Positions 53,040 to 64,000 of a DNA stretch of 64,000 nt are shown here, piece by piece. A model generated the notes under the pieces. That model searched no databases, was not told the origin of the DNA, and saw nothing but the letters and a program-made list of their open reading frames with translations. The position numbers were made by a program, and so were the translations under genes. Within the stretch, counting starts at the first letter, position 1, and each line of letters opens with the position of its first letter. The stretch comes from Cavia porcellus (Eukaryota > Chordata > Mammalia > Rodentia > Caviidae), in NCBI RefSeq assembly GCF_034190915.1, contig NW_026947502.1, positions 37,292,785 to 37,356,784 on the forward strand. The letters are read 5' to 3'.

Positions 53040-55555
53040 AGCTTGATAAAACAGAAGAAATGGACAATTCCTAGAAACATATGAATTACCAAAGTTGGGT
53101 TAAGAAGATGTAAAACTGCTGAATAACCCAATTTCATTTAACAAAATTGAATACATTATTAAATCCTTACAAACAAAGAAAAGCCCACATCCAGATGGAT
53201 TCATTGTGGAATTCTACAAGAAATTCAAAGAACATTTATTGCCAACACTCCTCAAACTCTTCAATGAAATTGAAAGGGAAACAATTCTCCTAACTCATTT
53301 CTGGAAGCAGATATTACTCTAATAGCAAAACTTGAGAAAGACCCAAGTAAAAAAGTGAACTACAGGCCAATCTCCCTAATGATCATAGATACAAAAATTC
53401 TCAATAAAAATTTGGTAAACAGAATGCAGAAAATCATCAAGAGGATTATACACCATGACAAAGTGGGATTCATCCCAGGAATGCAGGGATGGTTCAACCT
53501 ACACAAATCAATAAATGTAATCCATCATATCAATGAAGCCAAAAATAAGAACCATGTGATCATTTCTATAAATGCAGATAAAGCTTTTGATAAACTCCAA
53601 CACTTATTCATGATAAATACCTTACAGAAAATTGGCATAGATAGTCTTTACCTCAATATGATAAAATCCATCTATGACAAACCAACACCCAGCATCATGT
53701 TAAATAGCAAAAAAACTGAAAGCCTTTACCCTAAAATCAGGAACAAGACAAGGATGTCCATGATCACAACTCCTATTCAATATAGTGCTGGAAATAGTAG
53801 CCAGAGCAATTAGACAAGAGAGAGAAACAAAAGGAGTAAGAATAGGAAAAGAAGTTAAATTATCATTATTGGCTGATGACATGGTGCTCTACATAGAAGT
53901 TCTTCAAAGCTCCATTGAAAGACTCCTGGGCCTAATAAATAAATTCAGTAATGTAGGTGGATACAAAGTCAACACTCAAAAATCAATAGCATTCCTATAC
54001 ACAACAGCAAAACCACTGAGAGAGAAATAAGAGAGGCCATACCCTTTACAGTAGCATCCAACAAAATGAAATACTTAAGACTTAATCTAAAAAAAGAAGC
54101 AAAAGATCTATTCAGGGAAAATTATAATACAGTGAAAGAAGAAATTGAAGAGGACCTCAGAAAACACAAAGTCATCCCTTGTTCATGGATAGGAAGAACA
54201 AACATTGTGAAAATGGCCATTGTCCCCAAATTTTTATAAAGACTTAATGCAATTCCAATTAAAATGCTACTACCATACCTCACAGATCTAGAGAAATCAC
54301 TTCTAAAATTCATCTGAAACCAGAAGAGACCTAGAATAAAAAAGCCAAGTCTAAGCAAGGCAGGAGACATCAAAATCTCTGACTTGAAGTTCTACTACAA
54401 AGCTACTGTAACAAAATCAGCATGGTACCGGAATAAAAACAGATTTGAAGATCAATGGAACAGATTAAAAGATACAACTACAACTACAACTACAAACACA
54501 CTCATCCACCTTATCTTTGATACAGGTGCCAAACACATCCACTGGAAGAGAGATAGTCTCTTCAGTAAATGCTGGAAAAATTGGCTCTCCATATGCCAAA
54601 AACTAAAACTAGACCCATGCATATCACCATGTACTAAACTAAAGTCTAAATGGATCAAAGATCTAAATATTAAAACAGAAACAATAAATTTGTTGGAAGA
54701 TAAAGTAGGTAGAAATCTTGAAGACATAGGGGTAGTTAGAGAATTCATGAGCAAAATCAAACTGCTTGTGAAATACTTCATAGAATCAACAACTGGGATT
54801 GCGTCATATTAAAGTTTTTACATGTCTAAAGAAATCTCCTGCATAGTGTAGAGAAAACTCACAGATTAATGAATTGTCCCTCAGACAAAGGACTTTTGTC
54901 CAGAACATATAAGAATTTAAAAAATCAGATCCCCCAAATTCAAAGAGCAATTCCAAAAATGGGCATCTGACATGAATATATGGTTCTCAGGTGAAGAAAT
55001 ACAAATGGCAAATAAATATGTGAAAAAATGTTCAGCATCATTAGTCCTTAGAAAAATGCAAATTAAAACAACACTGAGGTTCCATCTCACTCCAGAAAGA
55101 ATGGCCAGGATAAAGAAAACTACCAACAACAAATGCTGGAGAGGCTGTGGTGAAAAAGGAACTCTTTGCACTGTTGGTGGGAGTGTAGACTGATGCAACC
55201 ACTGTGGAGGTCAGTCTGGAGGCTCCTCAAAATGCTGGGTTTGGAGATCCCATTTGACTCAGCTATTCTGCTTCTGGGCATATTCCCAGAAGAATTAAAA
55301 ACATCATAACACAGTGATATATGTATACCCATGTTTATAGCAGCACAATTTGTAATAGCCAGATCTTGGAAACAACCTAAATGTCCATCAACTGAGGAAT
55401 GGATAAAAACGATGTGGTATTTTTATATAATGGAATACTACTCAGCTATAAAGAATCATCACATCAAGATAGTTACAAGTAAGACCATGCTCATAAGTGA
55501 AACACATCAAACTCACAGGTATAAAAACCATATAGTCTGCCTAGTGTAAGAAATA
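53040..55555 (+). pseudogene. L1-B ORF2p, second half (RT and C-terminus)
   Basis: Continues the ORF2 split by the provirus. Frame 53,355-53,813 holds RT motifs ([30 protein letters not shown]). 53,785-54,030 has the catalytic LADDM (the usual FADD changed to LADD) and YKVNTQKS. 54,384-54,812 and 54,972-55,193 hold the C-terminal part, including the [16 protein letters not shown] stretch in which the Cys/His cluster is partly lost. 55,331-55,450 contains KCPSTEEWIK and MEYYSAIK near the end. Several frameshifts; inactive. Confidence 0.88.
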
Positions 55556-56554
55556 GTAAAAGTACATGAGATACAAAAAACTCAATAAACACAGTGTAAG
55601 GGCAAGAATCTGCTTAAAGGAGAAAAAAATAATATTTCATGGAAAGGGAAAAGAAAAAGGGAGGGAAAGAAAAAATATCTAAAATTATATAAACACACTT
55701 AGGATAGCTAAGATGATTGTGACACAAAGTCTATAATTTCTTGGAACAAAATAGTTAACATTCATAGGATTGGAACAGTTGTGCATATTATTGTATGGTG
55801 ATCTGAGGAACTCTTGAAGATCATTATGTAAAATAACAACCCCAGTTATGCTCACCACCTTGTTTTGAAGTGTTCTGACAATATAAGCCTGTAAGTGCTC
55901 TTTGCTATTGCTGTTTACATGTCCCTTTCATTTCGTGTTTTTATAGGAATTTGTTTTGTTTTGTCTTATTTTGTTTTTCCCTCTAATACAGAAAGAATAG
56001 GTATACATGTAGAGGCTCACGCATGAGTAGGACTTCTAAATAGTTTATGAGAATTGATTATACAATGCATGATGAAATGAACAGCTACTTTGAAGAGAGA
56101 CACTAAGGTACCCAGTGCTGATTCCATAGTGTCATGATGTGAAATCCAGCAATAATATTCTTTGTTCAGAATGATTTTAGTCTGCTTTGTTTATTTAATT
56201 TCAACATACATAAATGTATAGACAGGTATTTTGAAGAAAATGAGAGACATTATTGAAGCCATTGTTGACTTCCCTATTGCCTGGTCTTGAAGACCTAAAA
56301 TGCCTTTATCATCCTGTTCTGATCAGCTTTATACTATTTTGTTTTGTGCATGTTAACTGTATGTGAAGATATGGACAACTATTTGGAAGAAAACAAGAGA
56401 CAATATGATAGACAGTGAAGATCTCTGGTTGTCTTGCTTTGAAATATATATCTCTTACATTGTTTTCTTATGATCTGTTCTGTTCTGTTTAATTTTACCC
56501 TTTTTAAAATAAAAAAGCTCTCTATTAGCATGATAACACTACTTTTTACAAAAA
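55556..56554 (+). repeat. L1-B 3'UTR
   Basis: Starts after the ORF2 stop with a G/A-rich stretch ('gaaaagggaaaagaaaaaggg', 55,640-55,670) and continues with degenerate ~150-bp units ('cagctactttgaagagagacac', 'ggtattttgaagaaaatgagagacat', 'gacaactatttggaagaaaac'). Ends with a short A run at 56,550-56,554 next to the target duplication. Confidence 0.8.
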
Positions 56555-56918
56555 GAAATTGAAAGGGAAGCAGTACTCCTGAATTCATTTCTGGAATCAA
56601 GGATTACCCTGATAGAAAATCCAGAGTAGGATCTAACCAAAAAAAGGCATATACGGCCAGTACCCCTAATGAACATAGAAACAATAATCCTCTATAAGAT
56701 ACTGGCAAATAGAACACAGCAACTCATCAAGATTATGCATCATGACCAGGTAGGATTCATACCAAGGATGCAGGAATGGTTCAACATATTCAAGTCAATA
56801 AATGTAATACACTATGTTACTAGAGCCAAGAATAAAATCCATGCTCATCTCAATTACATCAAATGCATTGAACTAAGTCCAACATCCATTCATGATTAAA
56901 AACCCTGCAGAAAGATTG
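56555..56918 (+). mobile_element. L1-A part 2: RT segment
   Basis: Continues L1-A after L1-B: 'aaattgaaagggaagcagt', then frame 56,669-56,899 with RT motifs ([40 protein letters not shown]). Interrupted by L1-C at about 56,918, whose target duplication includes 'aaaaaccctgca' (56,898 and 61,009). Confidence 0.85.
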
Positions 56919-57830
56919 GAGGGAGAAAAAATGGAGACTTGCTAGGGGGCTGGATGGAGAGCTCCTGCAGAGAAATCAGATCAGATGCTAAAATTTGACA
57001 ACATGGAGAGGGCCAGACGATTGGACAATGATTCTTATTAACCAAGGCGATAACCGAAGGGAAAAATAAAACTAGGAAGAGGAAGGAAAAGTGCAGGTGG
57101 AGGTCTGAAACCTGATATGCTCACTGAGACTTGTTCTGCGCTGTACTAGGCAAGCCCGGATGATCCAAAGTTGTGCTGAGACCGCAGCTGCTGATAACAG
57201 GAGTCAGCAAATCCCAGGCCCTTAACAGGATAATGTGGCACAGTGAGCAGTGGACCCAAGGGGAAGAGCTTTATTGGCTCTTGGTGAGAGCTGGAAATTG
57301 TGTCCTGGGGCCCCGCAAAGCAGCCAGAGCCACCTGGCTGCGCTGGAGGAGAACGCGAGAGGACCATACACCTGGGTGCTAAAGCCGAGCACCACGCAGT
57401 TTTCTGACTGATCTGCGCAGTGCTGGGAGCACAGTGAAGACACACGGCACAGTGTGCAGTGGACCCAAGGGGAAGACCTGCATTAATTCCTGGTGAGTGC
57501 TAGGGATTGGGTCCTGCAGCTGCTGTTGTTGGCTGGAGGACATCTTGGAGTTGGGCAGAGTCCAGGGCCGTGGTGATGTCAGTCAGCCACCCCTGGCGCA
57601 GAGAAAACTGGCGGGATCTATGGGGGCTGAGCCACGCCTCTGGTTGGGACCCAATAAGCAGGTACAAAATTGCCACGACTCTGTGTTGTCCTCAAGGTAC
57701 AACCTAACTTGCAGAATGACTGGCTCAGAGGCTGGAGGCTAGCCTGCAATGTCCCTGCATCCCTGCCTACCTCAGATAACAGCAAACTGAGGAGGACTAC
57801 AAAACCCCTGTCAGCATGCTTCAGAAAGAC
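56919..57830 (+). promoter_or_regulatory. L1-C 5'UTR with ~209-bp monomers
   Basis: The block 'ggcacagtg.gcagtggacc' followed by 'caaggggaaga' starts at 57,237 and 57,446 (spacing 209), with further shared text ('tggtgag.gct.g.gattg.gtcctg'). GC-rich with CpGs. The short frames here are by-products. Confidence 0.75.
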
Positions 57831-57834
57831 CCTA

Positions 57835-59060
57835 AGCAATACAGAGAGGGCCAGAGACTCTCAGGACACACCAGCCCAAAAGAAACCAGAAACATGATAA
57901 GAGGTAGAAATTAAAAAACCCTCCAGCTGCTGAACCTGGGAAAATAAGCTTAGGAGAAGTAAATACAGAAGAGAACCAGTGCAGTAACCATCCAATACTA
58001 GACACAGCATCAGCGGACATAATGAAATACCTTCATGATCTCATAGACAAATTTAAAACTGTACTTATGATCCAAGTGAGGCAAGCTATAAAAAGATTAA
58101 TTAAAGAAATGATAAGCCCAGGGCTGGGGGTTTAGCTCAGGGGCATAAGCACCTGCCTTACAAGCAGGCAGTCGTGAGTTCAATCCCTGGTACCAACAAA
58201 AAAAAAAATGATAAGCCCCTCCAAAGAGAACACAGACAGAAGAACAGAGGAACTCACAAAAGAAAGAGAAACCTTTGATGAAGAATTTAAACATAACCTA
58301 GAATGCATAAAACAGATCCAAAGAGATTACCAGGAAACTAAAAACTCCATTGAACACTGGCAAAATGCCTTGACAGAAACTAAAGTTAGCCTTTTGAAAC
58401 TTGAAGAGAGATTTATGATAAATGATCATGAAAGAAGATCTCTTAAAAATAACGAGGAACCAGGAAGAAACAATTCAAAGGCTAGATGACAACAAAGGGA
58501 TACATAACTTAAGAATAAAGCATGTGATCGAGGAAGCAGGAGTAACCAAAAATGAACTACAAAGAATATTCACAGATATATTAAAGGAAAACTCCCCAAG
58601 CATAGGAAAAAGAAATGATATCCAGATAAATGAGGCATACAGAACTCCAGCCACCTACAACCAAAACAGATCTACACCCAGATATATAATAAGATTCCAG
58701 AAATCCACCAAAAGAACAGAATATTGAAAGCATCCAGGAAAAAGAAGCAGATTACCTATAACAGGAAAATTATCAAAATAACAACAGACTTATCAACAGA
58801 AACTCTCAAATTGAGAAAAGCCTGGGAGGAAATACTCCAAGCCCTGAAAAAAAAAATCTGCAACCAAGACTGATGTATCCAGAAAAATTCTCTCTCAAAA
58901 TTAGTGGAGAAATAAGATATTTCCAAGACAAGGAGTAACTGTGGGAGTTCATGGCCACCAACCCAACCCTACAAAGAATACTGAAGGACATTCCAGAGAG
59001 AGAGGAAAAAATACCAGGATTCCAGCAACAGTGGCAGAGAGGCCTCAATGAATGGGGCAG
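57835..59060 (+). pseudogene. L1-C ORF1p, interrupted by a SINE
   Basis: Coding starts near 57,835-58,020. Frame 58,208-58,489 has the coiled coil (CIKQIQRDYQETKNSIEHWQNAL). Frame 58,422-58,727 has the second helix part (LLKITRNQEETIQRLDDNKG) and the RRM (IHNLRIKHVIEEAGV, INEAYRTPATYNQN). The C-terminal domain follows in other frames to about 59,000. The ID SINE at 58,120 duplicates the codons around 'MISP'. Several frameshifts. Confidence 0.8.
58120..58205 (+). mobile_element. ID-type SINE inside L1-C ORF1
   Basis: Body 'gggctgggggtttagctcaggggcataag...gagttcaatccctggtacc' with an A-rich tail. Perfect 13-bp target duplication 'aaatgataagccc' at 58,107-58,119 and 58,206-58,218. The cleanest SINE in the window and a good guide to the lineage's ID consensus. 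Confidence 0.95.
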
Positions 59061-59640
59061 ACAGTGGAATGAAGGAGTAAAGTGGACAAATTATAGCAGA
59101 AAAATAGAATAGCAGACATGAGGCAGAGTCAGTAAGCTATAATCTTTAGTATAGATAGCCTTGATACACTAAAACAAACAAACAAAAAAGGAACAGGCAA
59201 AGTAGATTAGGAGGCAGGTTCCATCGAGATGCTCTGAATAGGAAATACACTCAACCCAAAAGAGGGTTAATAAACTGAAAGTCAAAGATGAGAAAGCAAA
59301 GCTATATGTGACAGGAAACCAGACAGAAATAGGGACAACTCATCCAGCAGCCGCAGATAGATTGGAAAGCTGTGACACTTTTGGGCAGTGTAGAACTACA
59401 CAGCTAGAAGGAAGGAAAACCCTATGACTTTAGTAAGTAAACGAGTACAGCTCAAGATCAAGCTCAGGGGTAAAAAAGGTTCAGCAACACTCAGATAGAC
59501 AACAGGCTGATCCCCTAATCTAAAAACTAAAGGGGCTAGTGAGACCCAAAACATATAAAGCATCCTGAGAAGGAGAAAGGTGAAAAATAGCCTCAAAACG
59601 GAAGGCAGAAGTCATTGTTAATAGTGTATCAGGATTTAAA
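59061..59640 (+). pseudogene. L1-C ORF2 remnant
   Basis: Around 59,250-59,340 the text follows the ORF2 EN segment ('caacccaaaagagggtt', 'ctgaaagtcaaag', 'gtgacaggaaaccagacag'), ending near the same 'ATGSQK' position where half-L1s 1 and 2 break. 59,340-59,640 is not clearly ORF2 and leads into the 3'UTR. RT is absent. Confidence 0.55.
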
Positions 59641-61008
59641 AGTCACAGTAGTCTTATCGCTCTGTTTAATTTGAATTTATTTTGTTCCAGTATGTCCACT
59701 GATAGCAGATTCAAAGGCACAGACATCTAACCTCAAAATAGCAGGTTATACCATGGTAACTATCCTTAATTTCGTATTAACTTAAACTGAAACCCTGTAT
59801 TACTTACATTGTCTTACTATGACTGATCTTATTTGAATCTGGTTTGTTAGACCGTGGTTTTGCCTTGGCTGATTTTATTTGAATTTGGTATGCTTGACAG
59901 TATCAAGTCTAAGAGTAGAGGCAACTACTCTGAAGATGACCAGATGTAAAAGATATCCATACCGGTTTTGATTATTAACAACTTTCAAGTCCTACAATGT
60001 TTTCAAAGTTGTGTTTTTATAAAAGTAGCTATGTAATACTATGCTAAACTATATTAAGCCTGATGATTTGGACAAGGCTATTGAAAATAACAAGAGAAAG
60101 CATAGTAACTATGGTAGATCACCTAATATTGTGGTCTTACATGTCTTTTTCAATGCATGTTTTTCTAGGAATTTGTTTTGTTGTCTTGTTATGATCTGTT
60201 TTTCCCTATAATACAGAGGGGATAGATATACATGTAGAAATTTACACATGGGGAGAATTTTTTAAACTATTTACGGGAACAGATTATATAATGCACCATG
60301 TAATGAACAGATACTCTGAAGAAGAAGAGACACTAAGAAACCCAGTGCTAATTCTGTAACATTATGATATAAAATCTAGCAATACTATTATTAACAGTTC
60401 GGAATGATATTAGTCTAGTCTCTTAAGTTCAATTTCAGCATATGTAAAGATAAGGACAGCTACTACAAAGAGAATGAGAGACATTATGGTAGTTATTATT
60501 GACTTCCCCAATGTCAGGTCTTGAAGACCTAAAAAGCCTTCATCATCCTGTAATGATTTGATTAGTTCTATAATATGCAGTATGTATTCAATGTGTGTGA
60601 AGATGGGGACAACTATTTGGAAGAAAACTAGAGACAATAAGAGAGACAGTGAAGAGCTCCAGTGGACTTGCTTTGAAATTCCTATTTCTTTAAATTGTTT
60701 CTTTATGAACTATTTCGTTCTGTTTTGATATGTTCAATCTTACCCTCTTTAAGATAAAAACAAGTGTGTAGGACTGAAACCATATTACTAAGGTTTTTTT
60801 TTTGATCGTTGAGCACAACTGTTGGCAGTGTCACTATTTGAATGTCACTTTGTATGCCTTAATTTTGTAACCTGAACAACTATTTCTAAGATGAAAATAA
60901 TGTAGCTTATCAACTAGTGATTTCTTACTGTTTATTTTTCTGTAATTCTGTATTATTTCTACCCTTTTTACTGTGTTTTTGTTGTTTCTTTCTCTCTAAA
61001 TAAATAAA
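59641..61008 (+). repeat. L1-C 3'UTR with ~155-bp repeats
   Basis: Units with anchors 'aaggacagctactacaaagagaatgagagac' (about 60,451) and 'ggggacaactatttggaag' (about 60,605), spacing about 155; further degenerate copies at 60,090-60,310 and 60,880. Ends in an A-rich tail. Confidence 0.75.
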
Positions 61009-61287
61009 AAAAACCCTGCAAAAAATTAGAAGAGAAGATCTTTATCTCAATCTGATAAAAGCCATCTATGACACACCAACAGACAACAGATGGTCAGAAA
61101 ACTGAAATCTTTCACTCTAAAACCAAGAACAGGACAAAGATGTACACTATCACCTTTCTTATTCAATGTAATTCTGGAAACATTACCCACAGCAATTAGA
61201 CAAGAAGGAGAAATAAAAGGAATAAGGATAGGAAATATATTAAATTATCATTATTTGTGGGCAATATGATACTCCGTTATGGAAAAC
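61009..61287 (+). mobile_element. L1-A part 3: RT segment
   Basis: Continues L1-A after L1-C. The decayed RT sequence includes 'ctgataaaagccatctatgac', 'gaacaggacaaagatgtac' and the degraded catalytic area ('attatttgtgggcaatatgatactc' at the FADD position). Ends where an unrelated block starts. Confidence 0.75.
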
Positions 61288-61830
61288 AGGGCACGAGACT
61301 TTTTCAGATTATATAAGGAACCAAACATGCACAACTTGTGAGACAGAAAAAGCTTTTATTTGGGTAGCCTGCCTCAGAGAAACTCATGCTTTGTAACTTC
61401 TGAGCTGCAGAGACATTGTTTCAAAAGCAGTCCTAATCAGTTCCTAGAGCCTCCTACATTTCATTAAGCAGTGCACATTACAAAAGCTTTTATACTTAAA
61501 CAAAATAGTTACTTCAATGTGACAGGTTTATAATTTTGGCCATCTGTCAACCTCAGTCAGGTAGGGTATCTAACAAAAGATGAGGGAGGGTGCCGCAAAT
61601 TAGTGAGTGAAGTCCCATGGGGGTGGGGGGAGTGAAGGCTCTAGGACATCTACAAGTTAGACAGCAGTGAAAGTGGTATATTATCACATTAAAGTGAAGC
61701 CCAGGCAGGAGGACAGAGTGGGAGTGTGCTTCTCAGAGGGCAAAAACTGCTGCAATCCAAAAAGACAGAGAATCACACTCTAAAAGGGACCATTTTTTTT
61801 TTAACTTTAACTGCACATAGAAATACAGTT
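61280..61830 (-). mobile_element. Possible LTR fragment replacing part of L1-A
   Basis: This block is not L1. On the minus strand it has AATAAAAGC near 61,350, followed by a T-rich stretch. Candidate ends TGG...CCA are at 61,280 and 61,792. No target duplication, and about 400-600 bp of L1-A ORF2 expected here are absent, so insertion was accompanied by a deletion, or it is a patch from another origin. Confidence 0.35.
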
Positions 61831-61831
61831 C

Positions 61832-63390
61832 TGGCAACAAAGGAAAGGCAAGGAGCATCACAATCCCTGACTTGAAGTTATGCTAAAAAGCTACTAAGAT
61901 TAAAAAAAAAAAAAACCCAGCATGGTATTAGCAAAAAACAACAAACATACAAAAACAGAACAGAGGAGCAGTGGAACACATTAGAAAATGCAAAAACAAC
62001 TCCAAACACACTTAGCCAGCTTACCTTTGACAAAGGGGCCAAATACCTTAACTGGAAGAGATACAGCTGCTTTAATATATAGGGCTGCAAAACTGACTTT
62101 CTACATGCCAGACACTAAAACTGGACCCTGTCTTTCATCAGGCACCAAATTAAAATCAAAGTAGATTAAAGACCTAAATATTAAAACAGAAGCACTAACT
62201 CTAACAGACGAAAAAATAGGTAGAAGATTTGAAAACATTGGTGTAAGCAAAGACTTTATGAATAAATACTCAATTGCCTATGAACGATCACAAAGAATCA
62301 ACAATGGGGATATCATTTTATTAAAAATCTTTTCACCTCAAATTTATATACCAACAGAGTGAAGAAATAACCCAAAGTGTAGGGAAACATTTTGCCAGCT
62401 CTTCCTCAGAAAAGAACTAATCTCTCAAATATTTGAAGAACTAAAAAAAGTCAGACGCCCCCAAATTTAAAGGGCCAATCAAAAATGGGCACTTGAAATG
62501 AATAGTTAATTCTCAGATGAAGTGTAAATAGCAAATATATGAAAAAAATTTAACATTACTGTTAATTTGAGAGATGCAAATTAAAACAATGCTGATATTC
62601 CATCTCACTCCAGAATGAAAGGCTATTATAAAGAAATCAATTAATAACAAATGCTGTTAAGGCTAAGAGAAAAAAAAAATCTTTCCCACTGTTGATGGAA
62701 GCGCAGACTGATACAACCACCATGGACATCGGTGTGGATATTTTTCAGAAACTAAAACTGGAGGTACCATCAAACCCAGCTCTATCCATTTGGGTATCTT
62801 CCTGAAAGCATCATACCATCATGACATATGCACATCCATGTTTAAAGTGGCACATATTGTAATAGCTAAATGTTGGAAACAGCCGAAGTCTTCATCAGCT
62901 GATGAATGGCTAAAGAAGATGCAGTGTTTTTATTTAATACATTGAAGTAACACTCTACCATGAAGGGGGATACGTTTAAGATGTTTATACATAAATGAAT
63001 GAACCTTGAGATCATACACAAGTGAAATACCCCAGACATGTATGTTTAAATACTGCATTGTTTCTCTGATGTGTGACACTGAGAGTATAAATAAGGACTA
63101 AAATGTATAAAAGGTATTAGGAAATGTGAAGAAAATATTCAAATGAGGAGCATAAGGGAGAGAGGAGGGGGAAGGAAGGAATGGAAAAGAAAATAAAAGA
63201 ATAGAAGGAAAGAAATGGAAACTAAGTTTTTATAAATAAGAAGGTGAAGAGTTGAAAGGAGGTAGACAAATAGAAATAAAAGAAGAATCAAAATATATCA
63301 TATATAGGTACAAATTCCCTAGGATGTTATTATAAATGTGTCTAAAATGTATCAATAAAGAAAAGAAAAATAGAAAAGGGGCAGGCCACC
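61832..63390 (+). mobile_element. L1-A part 4: ORF2 C-terminus and 3'UTR
   Basis: Resumes with 'aggcaaggagcatcacaatccctgacttgaagtt', a standard L1 ORF2 phrase, and follows the ORF2 C-terminal coding order through 'cacatccatgtttaaagtggcac' and 'atcagctgatgaatgg' to the ORF2 end (about 62,960). An A/G-rich 3'UTR follows (63,140-63,260), ending near 'atcaataaagaaaag' (63,352). Heavily mutated. Confidence 0.75.
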
Positions 63391-64000
63391 TACAGAAGAG
63401 GATACTAGCAACACCATCAGAGTTCCAAGGTTCTTGTGATTCTTGTTACAGAAGAGCATAGGGATAAGGGGAAACTGAAGACTTAAGTCTCAGTGCTGGG
63501 CAATTTGAGATCTCACCCCAGTTCTCCCCCTTTTCCATCTAGCATCCTGTCATTTGGTGACTTGCCAATTGTCACATCTTTTGTGGGTGGATTTGTCCTT
63601 GACTGAGAATATTTGGTTTTAGTAATATAAGAATAGCCACAAATGTCTATCACTTTTACAAATAATTTTAAAGTCAGGGTGAGGCAAGAATTGATAATGT
63701 CTTATGTAAAGGAAAACATTCTGAGGTTTTAGACTGCTTTGCTGCTACAAGTTCTGAAGTACTGGACACCATGTTTGAATAGATAGCTAAAAATACTTTG
63801 CACTGAGATGGTTTAGTATGTACTATGCCCATGTGTTTTTTGTTACATTAATCTCCCAGCAAAAATAATTTACAATCATCACATCTATTTTTAACTTAAG
63901 ATAAACTGCTGCAGAAGTAAAGAGAAATGTGGAGCTACATACTGTCCTATGTTCTTTAATGACTTTTTTTTCTTCTTTTTGCTTTTTTTTTTTTTGTTTT
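63391..64000. other. No gene recognised
   Basis: Anonymous sequence up to the right edge. Ends with T-rich tracts (63,966-64,000), perhaps the tail of a minus-strand retroposon that continues outside. Confidence 0.45.

Larger units (their letters stand above)
45169..56554 (+). mobile_element. L1-B: full-length L1 split by a provirus
   Basis: Flanked by a perfect 11-bp duplication 'gaaattgaaag' (45,158-45,168 and 56,555-56,565) that lies in the L1-A RT coding sequence. About 6.3 kb without the provirus. Order: 5'UTR with tandem monomers (45,169-45,636), ORF1 (45,637-46,669), ORF2 first half (46,680-47,949), provirus (47,956-53,033), ORF2 second half (53,040-55,555), 3'UTR (55,556-56,554). Same ORF1 type as the full-length minus-strand L1 at 35.6-42.1 kb. 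Confidence 0.9.
56919..61008 (+). mobile_element. L1-C: half-L1 no. 4
   Basis: Plus-strand element with ~209-bp 5'UTR monomers (56,919-57,830), ORF1 (57,835-59,060, with an ID SINE inside), a short remnant of the ORF2 start (to about 59,340), then 3'UTR (to 61,008) ending 'aaataaataaaaaa'. No RT. Flanked by a ~21-bp imperfect target duplication starting 'aaaaaccctgca' (56,898-56,918; 61,009-61,029). Its ORF1 is closest to half-L1 no. 3. Confidence 0.8.

Overview
This window is mammalian nuclear DNA and almost certainly rodent. It carries short tRNA-derived SINEs of the ID type, one 7SL/ID composite SINE, L1 elements with tandem 5'UTR promoter monomers, ERVL-MaLR LTRs, and a class II (beta-like) endogenous retrovirus whose LTR starts like rodent IAP LTRs. 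I cannot fix the species; the ID consensus is not the mouse/rat one and a squirrel- or beaver-like lineage is possible (inference). I found no host exon, tRNA, rRNA or CRISPR array. All convincing protein similarity belongs to retroelements.

Layout. 1-6.8 kb: mostly anonymous sequence with old L1 fragments. 6.8-9.8 kb: a minus-strand half-L1 (ORF1 kept, nearly all of ORF2 missing). 9.8-12.9 kb: a MaLR-like LTR and an ancient L1/HAL1 with a young L1 3' end inserted. 14.0-20.5 kb: a solo MaLR LTR, a two-LTR MaLR element, a 1.07-kb solo LTR and an ID SINE. 21.3 kb: a perfect 70-bp tandem duplication. 21.8-25.1 kb: a second half-L1 with the same internal deletion as the first, split by a solo LTR. 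26-31 kb: SINEs and ancient L1 pieces interrupted by an MST-type LTR. 31.2-34.5 kb: a third half-L1. 35.6-42.1 kb: a full-length but mutated minus-strand L1 bounded by a 14-bp duplication.

The right third is a nest. An old plus-strand L1 (A: 43.9-45.2, 56.6-56.9, 61.0-61.3 and 61.8-63.4 kb) is split by a full-length L1 (B: 45.17-56.55 kb) and by another half-L1 (C: 56.92-61.01 kb). L1-B is split by a betaretrovirus-like provirus (47,956-53,033), and L1-C by an ID SINE. Most insertions have recognisable target-site duplications, so the order of events can be read.

The provirus has two 382-bp LTRs differing at three positions, all CpG sites, and a 6-bp target duplication. Gag has a frame break in matrix. 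The gag-pro and pro-pol ribosomal frameshift sites are intact, and pro encodes a dUTPase-protease with a G-patch. Pol stops after the first part of reverse transcriptase because a large deletion joins it to the 3' part of env. It cannot make a full virus by itself. The most interesting pattern in the window is the repeated presence of ORF2-deleted L1s, two of which share one deletion junction; this points to non-autonomous L1 subfamilies mobilised in trans.
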